DNA from: Solobacterium sp. | GTDB lineage: Bacteria > Bacillota_I > Bacilli_A > Erysipelotrichales > Erysipelotrichaceae | Direction: 5' to 3' | DNA: 64,000 nucleotides | NCBI GenBank assembly: GCA_017510405.1 | Contig: JAFWNG010000028.1 | Coordinates: 1-64,000 of the forward strand | Shown: positions 1 to 8,235 of the stretch, piece by piece | How the letters are laid out: each line of letters begins with the position of its first letter | Numbering within the stretch: position 1 is the stretch's first letter | Notes under the pieces: model-generated | Told to the model about the DNA's origin: nothing | Databases searched by the model: none | What the model saw: only the letters and a program-made list of their open reading frames with translations | Position numbers and translations under genes: made by a program

Positions 1-141
1 AACAGTATCTCTTGAAGCATTACGCGAAAAGATTATTAAGTAACAGCTGATATGCTGGACTATTGCGTTGGCCGATTTAACTTGGCTGTAAATGGTTGAT
101 TTATTCTGGCGCAAAATGGTTAAAATGACCTGGCGCTAACA
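1..141 (+). mobile_element. Probable right end of a truncated insertion sequence
   Basis: The first 43 bases read as the last 13 codons of a plus-strand protein (ending ..EALREKIIK, stop at 41-43). About 100 noncoding bases follow, in which a GGCGC-containing segment occurs twice (around 108-114 and 131-137). The stretch ends in CA at 140-141, exactly where the minus-strand gene to its right is cut. Repeated motifs inside a terminus, a short noncoding tail after the last gene and TG..CA ends fit IS21-like elements, but no transposase domain is visible here, so the family is a guess. Composition is clearly more AT-rich than the sequence beyond 0.7 kb. Confidence 0.35.
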
Positions 142-700
142 TTATTTAAGTTCATGTTATTTGCTGTTAACTGTACAAGTGCTGAAAACATTTCGAAATC
201 CTGTAGCAACTGATTGTCTTTAATTTCCAGTCGTTCCGAAATAATATTAATCGCAGATACAACCAGAATCAGATATTCATGTAAAGTATCCTTGTCTCGA
301 ATAATTCCCAACAATGTCCCCAGCCCCATATTTTTCATTATTGATAACATTTGTTGATGACTCATTGTAAAGAAATCATCTGTAGGAATATTTGTACTCA
401 CTAAATCTATTAGTGATTTTTTCTTTTCAGGTTCTTTGGAAAAGCGACTTATACACGAACATATATCTTTTTCCACCTTCAACTCGTGAGTAAGTGATAA
501 TAGTTTGACTTCCCAATTCTGTGTTTTCTTCCAATGATTGATTATTTCCGTAACCGGTATTTCATATTCGAAAACCTGCCCCCCTCTCCATAATGTTTTT
601 CGACAATAAATCTTCACTCGCTTTTGCATATTCAGCAAATGCATTAGCTTTTGGACTTTGAATATGCTTTAAGAAAGAATAGAACTTACGTATTACGCCT
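142..700 (-). pseudogene. Remnant of an AT-rich gene of unknown function
   Basis: A minus-strand frame of up to 174 residues (120-644) has protein-like composition, but its last residues run into the presumed insertion-sequence end at about 141, so the natural C-terminus is missing. Its N-terminal part is better read in another frame: the residues KANAFAEYAKASEDLLSKN, encoded about 600-660, look more protein-like than the overlapping frame. The two frames meet near a run of six C on the plus strand (about 577-582), which suggests a frameshift by slippage. I do not recognise the family. The AT-rich codon use differs from everything to the right, consistent with acquired DNA. Confidence 0.4.
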
Positions 701-1530
701 TCGTCCAGCATAATGCTGTCAATGGTTGCTTCATTAGTGCTGCCGGCCGGCATAGCTGCCAGAAGAACAGACAGACCGGTGATGAAGCTGTCCACATGGA
801 AGAGACAGCAGAACAGCAGTACAGCTGCGGGAATGATAATGAGGCGGAGCAGCGCAAAACGGAGGGTATCCCTGGTGACCATGCCTTTTACACCGGTCTC
901 TGCCAGGACCATGCCGAGGAACAGCATGATCAGGGGTGTGGAACAGCGGCCTAAAGATGTCATTGTCCGGGTTAGCGCCGCAGGGATCGGGATGCCGGTA
1001 AGCATCAGTACGATTCCCAGGACAACAGCGATGATGCATGGGTGCGTAATGATCTTGCGTATCTTTGTTCTCCAGTCGGACTGCCCTTCGAAGTAGGAAA
1101 TGCCGGCTGTCCACATGACGATGCGAAGCGGAATGAGATAGATCTGTCCGTACAGCAGGCCGAGTTCACCATAGACGCCTTCTGCGACAGCGTTGCCGAG
1201 AAAGCCGGCGTTGGAACAGACGGTGGCGTACTGCAGCACAGGCTTCTGATCCGCTGGGCTGCGCTGATAAAGAACAGCAGCGAGAACGGAGCAGAACAGC
1301 TGGATCGCGCAGGATACCAGAAGAACGACCAGGAAGTCTTTCATGACATTGGTATCCGGGCGGGTAAGAAAAGAATTTACGATACTGCAGGGAAGAAAGA
1401 CATTGATCACGGCTTTGGAAAAGACTGTGCGGTCTTTCGGCTGCAGGATGCCGGTCCTGCACATCAGCCAGCCGACTGCCATTTCAGCGAACATCATGAA
1501 CTGCAGGATGAATAATTCACTTAACTGCAT
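562..1530 (-). pseudogene. AEC-family transporter, C-terminus replaced
   Basis: The first ~270 residues form a typical auxin-efflux-carrier/malate-permease family protein: an N-terminal membrane hairpin, a QYATVCSNAGFLG segment in the middle and the late LLAAMPAGST motif, with eight or nine hydrophobic segments. These proteins export or import organic anions. Family members normally continue about 40 residues past AMPAGS with a last membrane helix. Here the frame leaves the family at about 700-750 and runs into AT-rich sequence encoding an unrelated hydrophilic tail. The gene therefore looks truncated by the rearrangement at its 3' side, and function is doubtful. A GAGAGG ribosome binding site precedes the ATG at 1530. 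It lies 53 bases downstream of the MBL gene and was probably the last gene of the EIIC operon. Confidence 0.65.
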
Positions 1531-1551
1531 ACAGTTACCTCTCAGATAAAC

Positions 1552-1579
1552 AGAGGCGGCGGGAGATCCCCACCGCCTT
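1552..1579 (-). terminator. GC-rich hairpin between two operon genes
   Basis: On the minus strand GGCGG-T-GGG pairs with CCC-G-CCGCC around a GATCT-like loop, followed by a weak U-rich stretch. It could be an attenuator or a partial terminator lowering expression of the transporter gene. Confidence 0.4.
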
Positions 1580-1583
1580 TCCG

Positions 1584-2405
1584 TCAGCGTATTTTATTGT
1601 CTGCGTAGATAATATTTCCGGATTTGCCGTCGACTCTCTGGAATGTGACAGGATCGACCGGTTCTGCCATCCATACATGGAATCCCATGTATTCGAATGG
1701 AATGTGGTGGTCTTTGCCGGCAAGGATCTCTTCTGCCACTTCGAGATTTTCATCCAGAAGAGACTTGGGAGATTCACAGGTACCGTGCTGGCGCAGGATC
1801 CGGTCATACTGATCTTCGTACTGTTTCAGCTTATGCAGTGTGCTGCAGTATTCAGCGACAGTAGAAGCTTCGTCACGGAACAGGAACGTTGATACACCGC
1901 AGGCATCTCCGAAGAGAGAGGTGCGGTCTTCGGGTACCAGCAGGACCATCATGCCCTGGGTATGACCGGGTGCGAGTATCGTACGGATCGTACAGTCACC
2001 GAGATCGAATGTCATGTTGTCATTCAGTTCGAGGAAGCTTCCATGAAAGGGGACATGGAAGTCTTCCTCCGGATAGCTGTCGATGTCCGGGACAGTGCGC
2101 CGCAGCATGTCTTTGCGCAGCGCAATATCGGAACGGCTGTAATACAGGTCGATATCCCGGTGATTCATATATACGTTCTGCCACTGGGAGATCCCGTTGG
2201 CGTGATCGGCGTGACCGTAGGTGATGATGACATCATACGGCTGCGGGAATTCCTTCTCGATATATCCTTTCAGGTCACCGACGCCGTATGCTGTATCGAT
2301 CAGAGCACCGCGGATGGACCCTTGGATATAATACATACAGACATCTCCGAGACCGCGTAAGCGCCAGATATGTTCTGTGATCTGTTCCTTTGTAAAAGTT
2401 ACCAT
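1584..2405 (-). CDS. Metallo-beta-lactamase-fold hydrolase
   Basis: A 273-residue cytoplasmic protein of the MBL superfamily. The usual HxHxDH metal motif appears as Y63-G-H65-A-D67-H68, so the first histidine is a tyrosine. The other metal-ligand positions are present: H148 in APGHTQG, D167 in FGDACG, and H207 in RQHGT. The superfamily includes thioesterases, glyoxalase II and lactonases; the substrate cannot be read from sequence. An AAGGAG ribosome binding site sits before ATG 2405. The gene follows the PTS EIIC gene by 31 bases, so a role in processing a transported carbohydrate or its product is plausible but inferred. The altered histidine may change metal occupancy or activity. Confidence 0.8.
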   Translation of the reverse strand: MVTFTKEQITEHIWRLRGLGDVCMYYIQGSIRGALIDTAYGVGDLKGYIEKEFPQPYDVIITYGHADHANGISQWQNVYMNHRDIDLYYSRSDIALRKDMLRRTVPDIDSYPEEDFHVPFHGSFLELNDNMTFDLGDCTIRTILAPGHTQGMMVLLVPEDRTSLFGDACGVSTFLFRDEASTVAEYCSTLHKLKQYEDQYDRILRQHGTCESPKSLLDENLEVAEEILAGKDHHIPFEYMGFHVWMAEPVDPVTFQRVDGKSGNIIYADNKIR

Positions 2406-2436
2406 GTATTTTCTCCTTGGATCGTGAGAGATCTAT

Positions 2437-3753
2437 TTATGCTTCTTCGTTTTCCTGTTTGCAGAGCTGCTTGTCGTAGGACTTGATGAACGGCAGCATA
2501 ATCACGATATCGATGCAGAACAGTACGATCCACAGCAGGATGTTCTTGAAGTCGCCGGTTGCCAGGAAAGCCTGCAGCGGGCCGGGGATCGTGAACGGAA
2601 GTGTGATGTAGAAGCGGCCGACGATGTTGGCTGCTGCGAGCATGTAGTAGACAGCGCAGTTGAAGCAGCCGCAGATCAGCATCGGAATGTATGTGTAGAC
2701 GTTCAGGACAGTCGGGATACCGAAGATGAGCGGTTCATTGATATTGAACAGGGACGGTACGACACCGACTCTGGCAATGCTCTTGCTCTGCTTGGACTTT
2801 GCGAAGATGAAGAGTACGAGTACCAGTGCATTGTAGGTCATCCAGTTGCCGAATACTGTGCTCATGGAACCTGCATAGATATAAGGAAGCGGCTGGCCGG
2901 AGGTCATTGCTTCGGCGTTGGCTGCGAGGGCAGCAGTTGTGATCGGGCTTGTTACGACCGACAGCATGTTTCCGCCGTGGATACCGAAGAACCAGAATGT
3001 TGTCATCAGAATGTTGATGAGCAGTACGGACGGCAGAGAACCGGTTGCGCGCATGAGCGGCTGGAAGATCGTGTAGATCAGGCTGGCATAGCCGGCACCT
3101 GTGACTGCTTTGATAACGGCGTCCAGTGCCATGAAGAGTACAACGCTGCAGCACAGCGGAAGCAGTGCGGAGAAAGTAGCTGCGACATTCGGCGGAACGG
3201 AGTCAGGCATTTTGATCGTGATGTTCTTGTCGCGGAAGAACTTAGCGATCTCTACGACCAGGATAGCAGTGATCATTGCGGCGAACATATAGCCGGCGCC
3301 GAGGCTTCCGATCGTGATCGAAGCAGTTTCGAGGTTGACCGCACCGGATACGCACAGATAGACAAGCAGTGCCGATAACATGTTGTTGATGCCGTTGAGT
3401 TTATATCTTGTCGCAAGTGTGTAGGATACACCGCAGACGACATACAGGCTGATGATGCCGATTGTCAGGTAATACGGGATCAGCAGAGTGCCGGCATTGG
3501 CAGCTGCGAAGTTTTTCCACGCAAGCAGGAATGCGTAGAAGAAGTTGGAAGGCTCGGTGATCGTTGCCGGGATCGGCGGCTGTGCGAGAAGAATGGCGAA
3601 ACCGCCGACGATCGTGACATTAATGAGAATTGCCAGACCGTCGCGGATCGATGCGAGATGACGCTGGCTGCCGATCTTAGTACCGATCGGGACAATGTGC
3701 TGTTCCATCCATGCGGACATCTTATCCATGAATGAAGTTTTGGTCTGAGTCAT
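2437..3753 (-). CDS. PTS lactose/cellobiose-family EIIC permease
   Basis: This 438-residue integral membrane protein has about ten hydrophobic segments. It matches the CelB/EIIC family by its N-terminal region (..SQRHLASIRDGLAILI..), the WFFGIHGGN motif and the NINEPLIFG motif near the C-terminus, which line the sugar site. It moves a phosphorylatable sugar, likely a beta-glucoside or related disaccharide, across the membrane, and needs EIIA and EIIB partners that are not beside it. The start at 3753 is chosen because AAAGAGGAGG lies just upstream; an upstream in-frame ATG at 3861 lies within the promoter and has no such site. It is transcribed divergently from the RpiR regulator across an intergenic region with two similar palindromes, so regulation by RpiR is likely. 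Confidence 0.88.
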   Translation of the reverse strand: MTQTKTSFMDKMSAWMEQHIVPIGTKIGSQRHLASIRDGLAILINVTIVGGFAILLAQPPIPATITEPSNFFYAFLLAWKNFAAANAGTLLIPYYLTIGIISLYVVCGVSYTLATRYKLNGINNMLSALLVYLCVSGAVNLETASITIGSLGAGYMFAAMITAILVVEIAKFFRDKNITIKMPDSVPPNVAATFSALLPLCCSVVLFMALDAVIKAVTGAGYASLIYTIFQPLMRATGSLPSVLLINILMTTFWFFGIHGGNMLSVVTSPITTAALAANAEAMTSGQPLPYIYAGSMSTVFGNWMTYNALVLVLFIFAKSKQSKSIARVGVVPSLFNINEPLIFGIPTVLNVYTYIPMLICGCFNCAVYYMLAAANIVGRFYITLPFTIPGPLQAFLATGDFKNILLWIVLFCIDIVIMLPFIKSYDKQLCKQENEEA

Positions 3754-3770
3754 AGATTTCCTCCTCTTTT

Positions 3771-3862
3771 TGAATATACATTCATCTATGTGCACCCAGA
3801 ATATAGCATGTATTAAATTTATATTCAATAGTAATTTATATAAAATTGAATGAATATTCATT
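3771..3862. promoter_or_regulatory. Paired palindromic operators between EIIC and rpiR-type genes
   Basis: AATGAATATTCATT (3849-3862) is a perfect 14-base palindrome. TGAATATACATTCA (3771-3784) is a near-palindrome of the same TGAATA..TTCA type, 78 bases away. Both lie in the divergent promoter region of the EIIC and RpiR genes and are the obvious candidates for RpiR-family operators; the spacing would allow looping. Confidence 0.6.
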
Positions 3863-3892
3863 TAAATGACATAGGCAGGTCATTGAATGCAC

Positions 3893-3901
3893 TGGTATAA
3901 T
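3893..3901 (+). promoter_or_regulatory. Extended -10 promoter of the RpiR-TIR operon
   Basis: TGGTATAAT is an extended -10 element (TGnTATAAT) with no good -35 box. The start point would fall near 3908, leaving a very short leader before the GAGGG ribosome binding site and ATG 3922. The palindrome at 3849-3862 lies just upstream. Confidence 0.55.
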
Positions 3902-3921
3902 AATATGTGAGGGAAATGCTT

Positions 3922-4662
3922 ATGAGTTTATTATCAAAAATACGTATGGCTTGTGACCAGATGACGCCGACGGATAAAAAGATCGCGGACGCCGTACTGG
4001 CGGATCCGGAGATCTTCACACGCCTGGATACAGCGGAGATATCGGAACAGTATGGTTTTTCCCAGCCGGCACTGACTCGGTTTGCCAAAAAGATCGGTTA
4101 TTCCGGGTATGCGGAATTCCGCTACGATATTGCCCGTAATAAAAATACTCTGGCAGAGGAAACGGCAGATGTCACACTGTCTTCCGAAACAGCAAGAATG
4201 CTGGCGAAAACAGAGGAAATGTTTCCGGCAGAGACGCTGGAAGAGATCGCTGCGGAGATCGGTACGGCACGGCATATTTTCGTGACCGGATATCACCGCT
4301 CACGGGCATCGGCGCAATTAATGAATACTGCACTTCTGAATTTCCGGTACTCCTCCGAGATGATTCCCTATGATGAGGTATTCAAACTGGATTCCTACTG
4401 CCGGAAAGACGATATGGTCATCGTCTTCTCGGTACGTTCGGGTATTTATTCTTCATTTCTGAAGACTCTTTCGGAATGTGAGAACAAGCCGAAGATCGTG
4501 CTGGTAACATGTACCGCGAAACATGAGTCTGCGAAGTACTGTGACCGTGTGATCGTTCTTCCGGACCGGAAGTCGATCCGATCCCCTCTGAATCCCGATC
4601 CGGCAATCACAAATATATTCTTTATTAATTTACTGTCCATGCATCTGAAGACACAGGAGTAG
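3922..4662 (+). CDS. MurR/RpiR-family transcriptional regulator
   Basis: This 246-residue regulator has an N-terminal HTH_6 domain (about residues 1-75, ..AEISEQYGFSQPALTRFAKKIGYSGYAEFR..) and a C-terminal SIS domain (about 95-240) that senses phosphosugars; HIFVTGYHRSRASAQLMNTALLNF matches the SIS core. The ATG at 3922 is chosen because GAGGG lies 8 bases upstream; a GTG at 3907 is also in frame. Divergent orientation to a PTS permease is classic for sugar-responsive RpiR control. Unusually, the next gene, 3 bases downstream, encodes a TIR-domain protein, so the regulator probably also controls that. Confidence 0.88.
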   Translation: MSLLSKIRMACDQMTPTDKKIADAVLADPEIFTRLDTAEISEQYGFSQPALTRFAKKIGYSGYAEFRYDIARNKNTLAEETADVTLSSETARMLAKTEEMFPAETLEEIAAEIGTARHIFVTGYHRSRASAQLMNTALLNFRYSSEMIPYDEVFKLDSYCRKDDMVIVFSVRSGIYSSFLKTLSECENKPKIVLVTCTAKHESAKYCDRVIVLPDRKSIRSPLNPDPAITNIFFINLLSMHLKTQE

Positions 4663-4665
4663 ACG

Positions 4666-5736
4666 ATGAAACTGAATGATCCGCGCAACACGCTGAACAG
4701 CAAAACGATCCAGACTCCGCAGGGAGAAAAGACGATCTCAGTTCATGTCATGGGAGTCAGTGATCTGGAAGAACCCCTGGATATCATGACAGTATCATCC
4801 TTTTACTACGATTACACGCCGACACCGCGTTCATTGATCCGTTCGCTGTATGATCATGATATCTCCGTCATGGAACTGAGCACACACCCGGAGATCGATC
4901 TGCGGAAGAAAGCGCATGTATGGCTGTCGGAAGAGATCAAAGACGGCGGACTGCCCATTCGGAGAATCGGATGTATGGAACTGACCGATTATTCCGAGAA
5001 CCGGAGAGGACTTTCCCGCGGAGAACAGATCATTGCCGTGATCCAGTCGTATTTCCGCATGCTGGAGATCGCCGCGATGAACGGTGTTCAGATGGAGAAA
5101 GTCGGACTGCCGATCGTCGGCAGCGGGCATCAGAGGATCTCACTGGAACTGAGCCTGATACCGATCCTGAATGAATGCGTCAACTTTCTGAAGAATACCG
5201 AACAGGTGAAAGAGATCCATATCATTACGAACCGTCAGCAGAACGCGTATAAATTTGCGCGTGCTCTGGATGATAACTATGTGCTGAACGATACGCCGAA
5301 ACCGGCGCGGAAAGCTGCTGTGACTACAGCGGAAGAAAAGCGGGTATTCATCAGTTATTCGACCCTGGATAAGAATGTGGCGGACAACCTGTGTGCGAAG
5401 CTGGAGAGCAGAGGCGTAAAAGTCTGGTATGCGCCAAGAAATATCCATTCCGGAGACTATGCCGAAGCGATCGTGGACGGGATACGACATGCAACGCACT
5501 TTGTTGTCATAATCAGTGCGAACAGCCTGCAGTCCCAGCACGTACTGAATGAGATCAACCTGGCATTCAACCATCTCGGCAAAGGCATACAGGTACTCCT
5601 GCCGCTAAAGCTGGATGAAGAGGAACTTGGGCCGGCGTTCCAGTACTACCTGTCCCGCCAGCACTGGATGGACGCAAATGTACCGCCGCTGGAGAAACGT
5701 CTGGAGGAGTTCGCAGAACGCATTCTGGAAAATTAA
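4666..5736 (+). CDS. TIR-domain protein with an N-terminal macro-like domain
   Basis: This 356-residue protein has two parts. Residues about 226-352 form a TIR domain: RVFISYSTLDKNVADNLC, the VWYAPRNI..SGDYAEAI segment, and HFVVIISANSLQSQHVLNEI. In that alignment E296 falls at the catalytic glutamate of NAD-cleaving TIR domains. Residues about 25-205 form an alpha/beta domain with GLPIVGSGHQRISLELSLIPIL and HIITNRQQNAYKFARAL, reminiscent of the glycine-rich loop and C-terminal strand of macro (ADP-ribose-binding) domains; this assignment is tentative. No signal peptide or membrane segment is present. Bacterial TIR proteins often act in NAD-dependent anti-phage defence or signalling. The gene is co-transcribed with the RpiR regulator (3-base gap), and no effector gene follows. 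A bidirectional terminator ends the operon. Confidence 0.8.
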   Translation: MKLNDPRNTLNSKTIQTPQGEKTISVHVMGVSDLEEPLDIMTVSSFYYDYTPTPRSLIRSLYDHDISVMELSTHPEIDLRKKAHVWLSEEIKDGGLPIRRIGCMELTDYSENRRGLSRGEQIIAVIQSYFRMLEIAAMNGVQMEKVGLPIVGSGHQRISLELSLIPILNECVNFLKNTEQVKEIHIITNRQQNAYKFARALDDNYVLNDTPKPARKAAVTTAEEKRVFISYSTLDKNVADNLCAKLESRGVKVWYAPRNIHSGDYAEAIVDGIRHATHFVVIISANSLQSQHVLNEINLAFNHLGKGIQVLLPLKLDEEELGPAFQYYLSRQHWMDANVPPLEKRLEEFAERILEN

Positions 5737-5738
5737 AA

Positions 5739-5792
5739 CGCAGACTGGAGTCTGCGTGGATCAAGATCATATGTCTGACATATGGTCTTTTA
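5739..5792. terminator. Convergent terminator region
   Basis: Two hairpins follow the TIR gene. CGCAGA/TCTGCG occupies 5739-5756. A 12-base stem at 5763-5789 (AAGATCATATGT paired with ACATATGGTCTT, 3-base loop) is followed by T-rich sequence on the plus strand and by TTG on the minus strand. The second overlaps the stop codon of the convergent lipase gene and could serve both strands. Confidence 0.6.
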
Positions 5793-6857
5793 CTTTCTGG
5801 TGCTTTCGATCGTCTGAAGCAGACGGATGTAGAAGTCACGGATATCGTGTTTCCGCATCAGGCCGCCCTGCAGATACATATGGTCGCCGTATACCGTCGG
5901 CCATACATTCCAGATGCCCGGTTCGATATGAAGCGGATCGATCGCCCGGTATGGAGCATTTGCAGGCGCCATGGCAGAAACGGTATTGACCAGACCGTCG
6001 TTTTCCCGCCAGGAACTGTCGATCACGGTGCCGCCTCTGGTAGTGCCGCTGTACATACCCATCAGCTTTGCGCGCATGTAGAACATCGGTTCCATGTTCT
6101 TTGCCGGGATATGCGTGCCGTCCGGCTGTGCCAGTGTTCCGCTGCAGGGAACGGCATAGTAATACACATGCGGAAGTGTTTTGATGCGTTCGTTCAGTGC
6201 CCGGGCATTGTCAATATGCATATCATAGCTGGCATAATCCCGTACATCCCTTTCATCCATCCGGATCTTTGTGTGATTTGACACCAGACGGGAAAGGAAA
6301 CGGTGGAACAGTGAGAATTTTACGGCAGACGCATCGAAGGAAGGATCTTCCGACATATCATAGGCAGTGGTGCCGTTGGTCGGCGCTGCCAGAGTAACGA
6401 TACTGTGGATGCGGTCTCCCATTCCGCCGGCAAAGAACGGAGAACAGTTTTCCGTCTTCTGTTCTTCCGGATCGCCGTTTGCGAGCAGTTCGCCGAACAG
6501 ACGGATCGTAGCGCCGCCGAACGAATGTCCGAGCAGAACGATGCGGGTGTCGGAATTCCATACCGGAATGAGCGGCCGCCCGGTAAAGTCCGGACCGAAG
6601 CGTTCGTGATTGTATTCTTTACTGTGGGCAATGCCGTAGTCTGTTCTGGTACCGGCTAACTGGGCATACAGTTCGCAGGCTCTGTCCCATGCACTGCCGG
6701 ACGGAGCGACGGATGCCGCATAGCAGATAAAGCCGCAGCGCCGCAGATAATGTATGAGGTCGCCGCCTCCCATGCCCCAGTAAGGCCGTTTTTTGTACTG
6801 TTCATCATAGCTGCCCCATCCGGACAGTCCGTGTACAAAGATATATGTCAGATCCAT
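5790..6857 (-). CDS. Lipase of the staphylococcal/Geobacillus (I.5-like) type, no signal peptide
   Basis: A 355-residue alpha/beta hydrolase. Features of the family are YIFVHGLSGWG at the N-terminus, AWDRACELYAQLAGTRTDYG, the nucleophile S112 in GHSFGG, VTLAAPTNGTTAYDM, and probable catalytic D287 (WRENDGLVN) and H326 (GDHMYL). Family members hydrolyse triacylglycerols or phospholipids and are normally secreted with a long pre-pro region; this one starts directly at the catalytic domain. AGGAG precedes ATG 6857. The much longer open frame upstream of that ATG lies antisense to the aldo-keto reductase gene and is not coding. The gene stands alone, divergent from the reductase. Confidence 0.85.
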   Translation of the reverse strand: MDLTYIFVHGLSGWGSYDEQYKKRPYWGMGGGDLIHYLRRCGFICYAASVAPSGSAWDRACELYAQLAGTRTDYGIAHSKEYNHERFGPDFTGRPLIPVWNSDTRIVLLGHSFGGATIRLFGELLANGDPEEQKTENCSPFFAGGMGDRIHSIVTLAAPTNGTTAYDMSEDPSFDASAVKFSLFHRFLSRLVSNHTKIRMDERDVRDYASYDMHIDNARALNERIKTLPHVYYYAVPCSGTLAQPDGTHIPAKNMEPMFYMRAKLMGMYSGTTRGGTVIDSSWRENDGLVNTVSAMAPANAPYRAIDPLHIEPGIWNVWPTVYGDHMYLQGGLMRKHDIRDFYIRLLQTIESTRK

Positions 6858-7007
6858 AGTGAAACTCCTGTAATTCTGAATTTGTTTGCTTATCGGAAAA
6901 ATCGTACCACGTGATCCCATTCGATACCATATTTTCACTTTATGAATGCATGAAAGACCGGAATAACTGTGAAATATCATAGAATATAGACAAAGGAGTG
7001 AATCATA

Positions 7008-8120
7008 ATGAAAAAACTGGGCTTTGGTACGATGCGTCTGCCGCTTCTGGACGCAGAGGATCCGAAAAGCATCGATCTGGAACAGTTCAAAGAAATGACA
7101 GACAGGTTTCTGGAGCGGGGATTTACCTACTTTGATACTGCCTATCCATATCATGACGAGTGCTCGGAGGAAGCACTCAGAGAAGCACTTGTAAAACGTT
7201 ATCCGCGGGACAGCTTCGTGATCGCCGACAAGATGCCGGTCATGAGAGTGACGTCTGCGGAAGACTATCCGCGGTTCTTTGATGAACAGCTGAAACGATG
7301 CGGAGTGGAATACTTCGACTATTATCTTCTGCACAATATGGGAAGAGACCGCTATGACAGCACACAGAAGTTCGGCGGCTTTGCCTTTATTGAAAACAAG
7401 AAAAAAGAAGGAAAAGTACGAAAGATCGGTTTTTCCTACCATGATGACGCAGAGACACTGGACCGGATCCTTACCGATCATCCGGAAGTGGACTTTGTAC
7501 AGCTGCAGATCAACTATCTGGACTGGGAAAGCGCTGTGACGCAGTCCGGCAAATGCTATGAGACAGCCGTAAAGCACGGCAAGAAAGTCATGGTCATGGA
7601 ACCGATCAAAGGCGGTACACTTGCGCGTCTGCCGGAAGAAGCTGCCAGTGCATTCAATGCGTACTATCCGAATGAGGAAACGCGGCTGTCCGAGGCATCC
7701 CTTGCCATCCGCTTTGTCGCGTCTCTGCCGGAAGTGGAAATTGTCCTGAGCGGTATGAGTGATCTCTCTCAGCTGGACGACAATACATCGTATATGCAGG
7801 AATTCCAGCCGCTCACGGATGGTGAACGGGAGCTGGTCGCAAAGATCACGGATATCCTGAACCGTACGATCAAAGTCCCCTGTACATCGTGCAGATACTG
7901 CATGGAAGAATGCCCGATCCAGGTGAATATACCCGGTTACTTCGGCCTGCTGAATCTGTACGCAGTGACCGGAAAGAAGACCAATATGTATTACCAGCGG
8001 TATTCCATGAACCATGCGAAGGCATCGGAATGCCTCAAGTGCGGAAGATGTGAACAGATCTGTCCGCAGCACATTGAAATTCGCAGTTTCCTGGAGGAAT
8101 TTGCGGAACTGTACGAATAG
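7008..8120 (+). CDS. Aldo/keto reductase with C-terminal [4Fe-4S] ferredoxin domain
   Basis: A 370-residue soluble oxidoreductase. Residues 1-285 form the AKR barrel with likely catalytic D43, Y48, K75 and H109. Residues 290-360 carry two cysteine clusters, C292-x2-C295-x2-C298-x3-C302-P and C342-x2-C345-x2-C348-x3-C352-P, typical of two [4Fe-4S] centres. This architecture is common in anaerobic Firmicutes; the natural substrate is unknown, and electrons may come from ferredoxin rather than NADPH alone. AAAGGAGTG lies before ATG 7008. It is a single-gene unit between a divergent lipase gene and a strong terminator. Confidence 0.9.
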   Translation: MKKLGFGTMRLPLLDAEDPKSIDLEQFKEMTDRFLERGFTYFDTAYPYHDECSEEALREALVKRYPRDSFVIADKMPVMRVTSAEDYPRFFDEQLKRCGVEYFDYYLLHNMGRDRYDSTQKFGGFAFIENKKKEGKVRKIGFSYHDDAETLDRILTDHPEVDFVQLQINYLDWESAVTQSGKCYETAVKHGKKVMVMEPIKGGTLARLPEEAASAFNAYYPNEETRLSEASLAIRFVASLPEVEIVLSGMSDLSQLDDNTSYMQEFQPLTDGERELVAKITDILNRTIKVPCTSCRYCMEECPIQVNIPGYFGLLNLYAVTGKKTNMYYQRYSMNHAKASECLKCGRCEQICPQHIEIRSFLEEFAELYE

Positions 8121-8140
8121 AAAAGCATCACGAAGCATAT

Positions 8141-8188
8141 AAAAGATCCGGAACTGCACGGAAACGAGCAGGATTCCGGATCTTTTTT
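8141..8188. terminator. Rho-independent terminator after the aldo/keto reductase
   Basis: AAAAGATCCGGAA pairs with TTCCGGATCTTTT across a 20-base loop and is followed by T6. The A-run on the left makes it usable for the convergent MBL gene too. Confidence 0.8.
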
Positions 8189-8235
8189 ACTTGATTGGAA
8201 AGCAGTGATTACACGGTCAGGGCATTCACCGTGTT

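Noticed and set aside
4666-5736. Complete Thoeris-type defence system
   Set aside because: Only the TIR-type protein is present; no ThsA-like effector or other defence gene lies within the neighbouring genes.
6858-8159. N-terminal extension of the lipase frame across the aldo/keto reductase gene
   Set aside because: It is antisense to an unmistakable Fe-S aldo/keto reductase, and a good ribosome binding site marks the start at 6857.
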